Positions 6,381 through 11,184 of a stretch of DNA of 11,184 bases are shown here, piece by piece. This DNA is from an uncultured Collinsella sp. (GTDB lineage: Bacteria > Actinomycetota > Coriobacteriia > Coriobacteriales > Coriobacteriaceae). The stretch covers positions 1 to 11,184 of the forward strand of contig CAADVA010000045.1 in assembly GCA_900752345.1 (NCBI GenBank), read 5' to 3'. A model generated the notes under the pieces. The model did no database searches, was not told the origin of the DNA, and saw nothing but the letters and a program-made list of their open reading frames with translations. A program made the position numbers and the translations under genes. Positions within the stretch are counted from its first letter, which is position 1; each line of letters starts with the position of its first letter.

Positions 6381-9122
6381 ATGGACAAGACCGCACAGGA
6401 CAGCTTGGCAAAGAAACCCGTCGACATGAGGGACAGGATTCTCGAGCATCTCGAGGCCCTCACCTCTGCCGTCTCGCTCGACGACCTTGCCCGTCTGTCC
6501 ACCTCCGACGTCGCCGAGACGCTCATCATCTCCAGGAGCCTGGCGAGCCAGTACCTCAACGACCTTGTTCGCGCCGGCCTTGTGGTTAAGGTGGCGGGCA
6601 GGCCTGTCCGTTATTTTCATCGCCGCGCGTTCCAGAAGCGTTTTCAGGTAAAGCTCTCTGCAAGCGAGTACGCCTCGCTCGCCGACCTCATCCAGGCGAC
6701 GGGAATCGCCGATCACCGCGACTTCGCGCGTGCCGTGGGCTTCGACCTGAGCCTCAGCTCCGTTGTCGAGCAGTGCAAGGCTGCGGTTCAGTACCCTCCG
6801 TTTGGCCTACCCATCCTCTTGAGCGGCGGCGTGGGCGTCGGTAAGTCTTTCCTTTCTCGCCTTGTGTACGAGTACGGCAAGAACCAGGGCTTGCTGTCCC
6901 GCGACTCCTCCTATGTGCGCATCGACTGCGCCGGAGTCCCGGACGCCGTCTCGTTCAACGGGCTTCTTGACGAGTCGATCGCGAAATCGCGCGGGGGTGT
7001 GGTTTTTGTCAACGGCATCGAGGCACTCTCTCCCTCTGCGATGGAGCACTGCCTTGCGACGGCCCTCGGGCTCGATGCCTCCCAGGATGCGCCGCGCGCT
7101 CGCCTCGTTCTTTCGACGACGCTTTCCGCCGATGACCTGAAGGTTTCCTCGGCCTACAGCAAAATGCCCATCTGTGCCCGCGTCCCCTCACTCAAGGAGC
7201 GGACCCCCGAGGAGCGCGAGGATCTCATCTTGAGCTTCCTGCGCAGCGAGGGGTGCCGAATCGGTTCTGATGTGAAGATCAGCCGCGGCGCATACCGTTG
7301 CCTCGTGAACGCGGACTTTTCCGATAACATCGCCGGCTTGCGCGCCTGCGTGACGAACTGCTGCGCCAAAGCGTTCCTCAATCGCGAGGGCGACTACGTC
7401 GTCGTTCGCCCGTATCTTCTTCCCAGCGGGCTCCTCTCCTCCGCGCAGATCGATCAACAGCCCGACGATGGCGTTCTGATCGACGCGTCCCTGGATGCCG
7501 CCGAGAGCACAGGGCCGGTCGAGCAGGCGCTCGATGCCCTGTGCTCTCTCGATGAGCGATTCTGCGCCGGGGAGCTCTCTGCCTCCGAGCTCGTCTCGCA
7601 AGCTGTCTCTGCTGTGCGCGGCGTTGAAGATCACTTGATCTTCGGCCGCGGCGTTACCTCCTCGAGGTCGCGCGCCTTCGAGCGCATCGTGGGCGCGGTC
7701 CTTGCCGACGCAGGCTCTTCTTATGGCATCGAGCTTTCGAGGAAGGTCACTTTTCTACTGGCCCAGGAGATTTGCCTGCAGTTGTGGCCGGGCATCGGCC
7801 TGGCTAAGCGAAAGTCTGCCTGTGCGGAGCAAATTTCCCATCTCCTCGGTGCCGTGACCTCCGAATTGCCGTTTGCCTCGAGCGTCTCCGATCAGGTCGC
7901 CGCAGACATGGAAGGGGCACTTGGAATCTCACTCGATCACTTCACGAAGACGCTTCTGACGCTGTGCGTCGCATCGGAGTCTCGCGACGCGAAGGCCCTT
8001 CGGACGCTCTGCGTCATCTTGTCACACGGCTACTCGACGGCGACGAGCATCGCCGACGCGGCGAACCGTATGCTCGGCGTGCATGTGTACGAGGCGGTCG
8101 ACATGCCCTACGACCAGCAGCTGAAGGACATCGTCGGTCCGCTCCAGCGCCTCGTCGACCGCCATTCCTACTGCACCGGGGTCGTGTTTCTTGTTGACAT
8201 GGGCTCTTTGGAGGAGGCCTATAAGGCCCTCGAGAACGTTACCGACTCCACCATCGGGGTGGTGAACAACGTCTCCACCGGGCTCGCGCTCGAGATCGGG
8301 TCCGGGCTGCTCGGCGGCAAGTCCATCGCCGAGGTTCTTGGCGATGCGACCGCCGTGTGCGTGACGCACTGCAAGGTGATCGAGCGCGTCAACCGTGAGG
8401 ACGCCATCGTCTTCTGCTCCGAGTCCGGGGTCGACGCGGCCGAGAGGATACGTCAGCTCGTCTCGCAGAGCCTCCCGCGCACCATAGGCGCGCGCCTGCT
8501 CACGAGGCCCTTCAAGCAGCTTGCCGCGAACGGGTCGAACGACGCCGTTTTCTCCGAGCACCGCGTCTGCGCCGTCATCGGCACGGGAGACCCCAGGATT
8601 GCCTCCGTTCCCTTCGTCGCCCTCGAAGACATTATGTCGACGGCGTCCGCCTCGAAGGTCGATGCCGTGTTCGGCAGGTGGCTCGACGTCTCCGAGCTCG
8701 CTTCTTTCCACGAGAAGCTGCTTTCGAACATGACGCTGCAGAACGTTATCCGCTCCATCACCATCCTCGACCCGGAGCGGCTGTTCCACGAGATCGAGAG
8801 CGCCGTGCACGAGCTTCAGCGCAGAACGGGCGAGAAGATCGGCGGCAACGCCATCATCGGGCTGTACGTTCACCTCTGTTGCCTCGTCGAGCGCCTCGTC
8901 ACCCGCAACCCCATCGAGACCTACGTCGGCCAGGATCGCTTCGAGGAAGAGCACACCGACTTCATCGAGTCCTTCAGGCAGAGTTTCTCGAGCATCTCGA
9001 CGCGCTATCGCGTGGAGGTTCCTGTAAGCGAGATCGCCTACGTCTTCGACTACATCAGCGTGAGCGCCGCCCCGGCGCGAGAGGAGCGTCTCGGCTCCTC
9101 GAGCCTCCTGTTCGACGAGTGA
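6381..9122 (+). CDS. LevR-like PTS-responsive transcriptional regulator (HTH, AAA+, EIIA, EIIB, PRD)
   Basis: A 913-residue cytoplasmic regulator. In order: winged HTH at about 17-80; AAA+ domain at about 120-345 with Walker A GGVGVGKS at 149-156; a poorly conserved, PRD-like helical region at 430-535; an EIIA-Man-like domain at 541-655 with LSHGYSTATS, where H549 matches the phosphorylated histidine, and VVFLVDMGSL; an EIIB-Gat-like domain at 660-765 with C679 in VFCSESGVDAAERI; and a PRD at 775-895 with H831 in GLYVHLCCLVERL. This is the LevR/DagR architecture, which couples PTS phosphorylation to operon control. It lacks the GAFTGA loop: only about 22 residues lie between C183 and the Walker B strand. 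That strand reads VVFVNG, with Asn and Gly in the places of the usual acidic pair. It lies 121 bases before a mannose-family PTS operon on the same strand, its likely target. Confidence 0.92.
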   Translation: MDKTAQDSLAKKPVDMRDRILEHLEALTSAVSLDDLARLSTSDVAETLIISRSLASQYLNDLVRAGLVVKVAGRPVRYFHRRAFQKRFQVKLSASEYASLADLIQATGIADHRDFARAVGFDLSLSSVVEQCKAAVQYPPFGLPILLSGGVGVGKSFLSRLVYEYGKNQGLLSRDSSYVRIDCAGVPDAVSFNGLLDESIAKSRGGVVFVNGIEALSPSAMEHCLATALGLDASQDAPRARLVLSTTLSADDLKVSSAYSKMPICARVPSLKERTPEEREDLILSFLRSEGCRIGSDVKISRGAYRCLVNADFSDNIAGLRACVTNCCAKAFLNREGDYVVVRPYLLPSGLLSSAQIDQQPDDGVLIDASLDAAESTGPVEQALDALCSLDERFCAGELSASELVSQAVSAVRGVEDHLIFGRGVTSSRSRAFERIVGAVLADAGSSYGIELSRKVTFLLAQEICLQLWPGIGLAKRKSACAEQISHLLGAVTSELPFASSVSDQVAADMEGALGISLDHFTKTLLTLCVASESRDAKALRTLCVILSHGYSTATSIADAANRMLGVHVYEAVDMPYDQQLKDIVGPLQRLVDRHSYCTGVVFLVDMGSLEEAYKALENVTDSTIGVVNNVSTGLALEIGSGLLGGKSIAEVLGDATAVCVTHCKVIERVNREDAIVFCSESGVDAAERIRQLVSQSLPRTIGARLLTRPFKQLAANGSNDAVFSEHRVCAVIGTGDPRIASVPFVALEDIMSTASASKVDAVFGRWLDVSELASFHEKLLSNMTLQNVIRSITILDPERLFHEIESAVHELQRRTGEKIGGNAIIGLYVHLCCLVERLVTRNPIETYVGQDRFEEEHTDFIESFRQSFSSISTRYRVEVPVSEIAYVFDYISVSAAPAREERLGSSSLLFDE

Positions 9123-9141
9123 CCCCCCGCGCCGTCACGAG

Positions 9142-9201
9142 CTGACCGCGCGTCTTCAATAATCCGATAACCCCTCGCCCGGCGCGAATCCGGATAGCGC
9201 C
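9142..9201 (+). promoter_or_regulatory. Tentative promoter and dyad upstream of the PTS operon
   Basis: The 121 bases between the regulator and EIIB hold no gene. A weak promoter can be drawn: CTGACC (9142-9147), an 18-base gap and GATAAC (9166-9171). Just downstream, GGCGC (9181-9185) and GCGCC (9197-9201) frame the 8-base palindrome ATCCGGAT (9188-9195), which could be an operator for the LevR-like protein. The GG and GC pairs spaced as in a sigma-54 promoter were looked for and not found. The operon may also be read through from the regulator, as no terminator is seen. Confidence 0.3.
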
Positions 9202-9243
9202 AAGGCAGTGCTGAATGAAAAACTTGATTTGATAGGAGCAAAC

Positions 9244-9717
9244 ATGAGTGTTGTTATGGCACGAATCGACAATCGCCTGCTTCACGGCATCATCGTGACG
9301 CAGTGGGCCCCGGTGTCGGGCGCAACCCGAGTCATGGTCATCGACGACAAGGTCGCCGGCGACGAGGTCCTGAAGTCCACCATGAGGATGGCGCGCCCCG
9401 CGGGCATGGCCGTCTCGATCATCTCCGAGGAGACCGCGCTCAAGAACTTCGCGGCAGGCAAGTACGACCGCGAGAAGGTCTTCGTCATCGCGAAAGAGCC
9501 CGAGACGATGCTTCACCTGGCCGAGTCGGGCGTCGAGTTCCCGTCGCTGATCGTCGGTGGCTCGCTCGTCAAGGAGGACGGCATCCAGCTCACCCAGCGC
9601 GCCTACGCCTCCGCGGAGAACGTCCAGAGCTACAAGGCGCTCATCGCCCGCGGTGTCAAGGTGACGGCCCAGTTCGTGCCCGCCGACAAGCCCGTCTCCG
9701 TCGCAGACCTCATCTAA
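9244..9717 (+). CDS. PTS mannose/fructose/sorbose-family EIIB component
   Basis: A 157-residue cytoplasmic EIIB of usual family size. RIDNRLLHGIIVTQW near the N-terminus carries H14, the histidine that receives phosphate from EIIA and passes it to the incoming sugar. LIVGGSLVKEDG and an AQFVPADKP segment near the C-terminus are also typical. The start is ATG at 9244 with AGGAG 5 bases upstream; an in-frame GTG at 9208 lacks such a site and would add residues not found in the family, and ATG at 9256 is possible but less well placed. It is the first gene of the operon, 9 bases before EIIC. No separate EIIA gene is in the window. The sugar cannot be told from the sequence. Confidence 0.95.
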   Translation: MSVVMARIDNRLLHGIIVTQWAPVSGATRVMVIDDKVAGDEVLKSTMRMARPAGMAVSIISEETALKNFAAGKYDREKVFVIAKEPETMLHLAESGVEFPSLIVGGSLVKEDGIQLTQRAYASAENVQSYKALIARGVKVTAQFVPADKPVSVADLI

Positions 9718-9726
9718 GGAGGGAAC

Positions 9727-10512
9727 ATGGTCAACTTCACTATCCTGCAGGTGGTCCTTCTGACCCTGCTGGCCTTCATCAAGCACGTCGATTACTACGG
9801 CATCCCGATGATCTTCGTCAACTACGCCGTCTTCTGGGGCCTCATCACCGGCGTCGTCATGGGTGACTGGAAGACCGGCCTCGCCATCGGCGGCACTATC
9901 CAGCTCATGCAGCTCGGCGTCGCGGGCTTCGGCGGCTCTTCGATCCCCGACTACGGCACGATGGCCATCATCGCCACCGCCTACGGCGTGACCCTGGGCT
10001 CGGACACGGGCCTCGCCATCGGCCTGCCGGTCGGCATGCTCGGCATCCAGCTCGACGTCATTGCCAAGATCCTCAACGGCTTCGTCGTGGAGAAGTCCCA
10101 GAAGCTCTGCAACGAGGGCAAGTTCAAGCAGATGAACGCCATCCTGTGGGTCTGCCCCGCGCTCTTCGGTCTGTGCGCCGCCCTGCCCGTCTTTGTTTCC
10201 GTGACGCTCGGCCAGCCCGCCGTCAACTGGCTCCTCGAGGTCATGCCCCAGTGGTTCCTCTCCGGCCTCACCCTCGCCGGCAAGATGCTCCCGGCCGTCG
10301 GCATCGCCATGCTGCTTCGCTACATGCCCACCGCTAAGTACTTCCAGTACCTGCTCGCCGGCTTCTTCCTCTCGGCCTTCCTGAACGTGCCCATCATCGG
10401 TGCCGCCATCGTCGGCGTTGCCCTCGCGATCGCGTTCTATCAGCGTGCCGAGAAGGACGCCGAGCTCACCGCCCACGCTTCCGCAGACGCCTTCATCGGA
10501 GAGGATGAGTAA
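9727..10512 (+). CDS. PTS mannose/fructose/sorbose-family EIIC component
   Basis: A 261-residue integral membrane protein, of usual length, with several hydrophobic segments across residues 4-45, 50-65, 75-110, 138-165 and 180-240. GDWKTGLAIGGTIQLMQLG at 46-64 and SSIPDYGTMAIIATAYG at 71-87 are family hallmarks. With EIID it forms the sugar channel through the membrane. The preceding stop codon and the ribosome site are fused as TAAGGAGGG (9715-9723), so translation is probably coupled to EIIB. The C-terminal tail, charged and ending in GEDE, is cytoplasmic. It is followed after 2 bases by EIID. Confidence 0.95.
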   Translation: MVNFTILQVVLLTLLAFIKHVDYYGIPMIFVNYAVFWGLITGVVMGDWKTGLAIGGTIQLMQLGVAGFGGSSIPDYGTMAIIATAYGVTLGSDTGLAIGLPVGMLGIQLDVIAKILNGFVVEKSQKLCNEGKFKQMNAILWVCPALFGLCAALPVFVSVTLGQPAVNWLLEVMPQWFLSGLTLAGKMLPAVGIAMLLRYMPTAKYFQYLLAGFFLSAFLNVPIIGAAIVGVALAIAFYQRAEKDAELTAHASADAFIGEDE

Positions 10513-10514
10513 CC

Positions 10515-11184
10515 ATGGAAAACGAGAACATCACCGCCGCCGAGGGCAAGCCCTCCGGCTATAAGGTCACCAAGAAGGACCTGCGCAACGCGAACTGGCG
10601 CTGGCTCATGAGCGTGTGCACCTTCAACTACCAGACCCAGCAGGGCGCCTCGGTCGCCTACGCCCTCTCGCCGATCCTGAGGAAGATCTACACGAACGAC
10701 GAGGACTATAAGCAAGCGCTCAACAACCACTTCCGCTACTACAACACCCAGCCTTGGCTCGCCGCCATCATCCTCGGCGCCTGCGTGGCCATGGAGGAAC
10801 GTGACGGCCTCGCGGCGGCGGACGCCGTCCAAGACCTGAAGATCGGCACCATGGGACCGCTCGCCGGCGTCGGCGACTCCCTGCTCATGACCATGATCCC
10901 GACCATCATGGGCTCCATCGCCGCCTATATGGCCATCGAGGGCAACCCCGTGGGAGCCGGCATCTGGTTCGCGCTCATCCTGGCCATCTTCTGGGTCCGC
11001 ATGCACGCCCTTGAGTTCGGCTACACGCAGGGTGTGAAGCTCGTCACCGACTTCAGCGAGAAGCTTCCCAACCTCACTGCCGCCGCCTCCGTGCTCGGCC
11101 TCACCGTGGTCGGCTGCCTCATCGCCTCGGTCATCGGCGTCACCTGCCCGATTAGCTTCAGCTTCGGCGACGTCTCGATGGAGA
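10515..11184 (+). CDS. PTS mannose/fructose/sorbose-family EIID component (3' end cut off by window)
   Basis: The first 223 codons of an EIID protein; the family usually has about 270-300 residues. After a polar N-terminus come NYQTQQGASVAYALSP (38-53), a MEERDG motif (93-98) and KIGTMGPLAGVGDS (109-122), all diagnostic for the family. Hydrophobic segments follow at about 123-140, 148-160 and 190-210. The ATG at 10515 lies 2 bases after the EIIC stop; GGAGAGGATGAG within the end of EIIC serves as ribosome site. The frame stays open to the window edge. It works with EIIC in membrane transport and phosphorylation. Further operon genes, including an EIIA, may lie downstream. Confidence 0.95.
   Translation, partial: MENENITAAEGKPSGYKVTKKDLRNANWRWLMSVCTFNYQTQQGASVAYALSPILRKIYTNDEDYKQALNNHFRYYNTQPWLAAIILGACVAMEERDGLAAADAVQDLKIGTMGPLAGVGDSLLMTMIPTIMGSIAAYMAIEGNPVGAGIWFALILAIFWVRMHALEFGYTQGVKLVTDFSEKLPNLTAAASVLGLTVVGCLIASVIGVTCPISFSFGDVSME

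Noticed and set aside
8022..8954. 310-codon minus-strand open frame
   Set aside because: Antisense shadow of the LevR-like gene, with skewed composition and no recognisable motif.
9123..9243. Sigma-54 promoter for the PTS operon
   Set aside because: No GG and GC pair with the required 10-base spacing in a TGGCAC/TTGC context was found, and the regulator lacks the GAFTGA loop.
9055..10476. 473-codon open frame on the minus strand opposite the PTS genes
   Set aside because: It is antisense to EIIB and EIIC, both clearly real. The product is a low-complexity run of D, E, G and H, as high-GC antisense frames give.
1..11184. tRNA, rRNA, CRISPR array or prophage genes
   Set aside because: No cloverleaf, regularly spaced direct repeats or phage structural genes were seen.

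Overview
The window looks like chromosomal DNA from a high-GC gut actinobacterium of the Coriobacteriia, most likely Collinsella or a close relative. The basis is the codon use, the strong Shine-Dalgarno sequences, a LevR-type regulator next to a mannose-family PTS, a MerR/aldo-keto reductase/flavodoxin cluster, and a decayed IS3-type transposase. The genus is an inference from gene content; no rRNA or other marker gene is present.

Layout. (1) 1-1378, plus strand: the 3' end of an OmpR-type response regulator, overlapping by 4 bases a complete sensor histidine kinase. (2) 1379-1673: a gene-poor gap with a 14-bp perfect hairpin terminator. (3) 1674-4534, minus strand: a tight five-gene operon read in the order RibD-C-type reductase, cupin, carboxymuconolactone decarboxylase-like protein, aldo/keto reductase, flavodoxin. 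It diverges from a MerR-family regulator (4668-5135, plus). Between them lies a MerR-type promoter with TTGACT and TAGGAT separated by exactly 19 bp, and a 20-bp perfect palindrome that fills most of the spacer. (4) 5136-6154: a graveyard holding a possible surface-protein fragment, an IS3-family transposase with its core deleted and a frameshift, and the 3' half of an MTA/SAH nucleosidase gene ending in a strong terminator. (5) 6381-9122: a 913-residue LevR-like regulator with HTH, AAA+, EIIA-like, EIIB-like and PRD regions. (6) 9244-11184: PTS EIIB, EIIC and the start of EIID of the mannose/fructose/sorbose family, same strand.

How it fits together. Region 3 reads as a stress module: a MerR protein with a cysteine at the position used by AdhR-type aldehyde sensors controls small redox enzymes suited to reactive carbonyls or quinones. 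Regions 5 and 6 read as a sugar-uptake locus with its own phosphorylation-responsive regulator. The regulator keeps its likely phosphorylation sites but has lost the GAFTGA loop and the acidic Walker B residues that sigma-54 activators need, so it probably works by another route. The two modules are separated by the decayed region 4, which suggests past insertion and rearrangement there.
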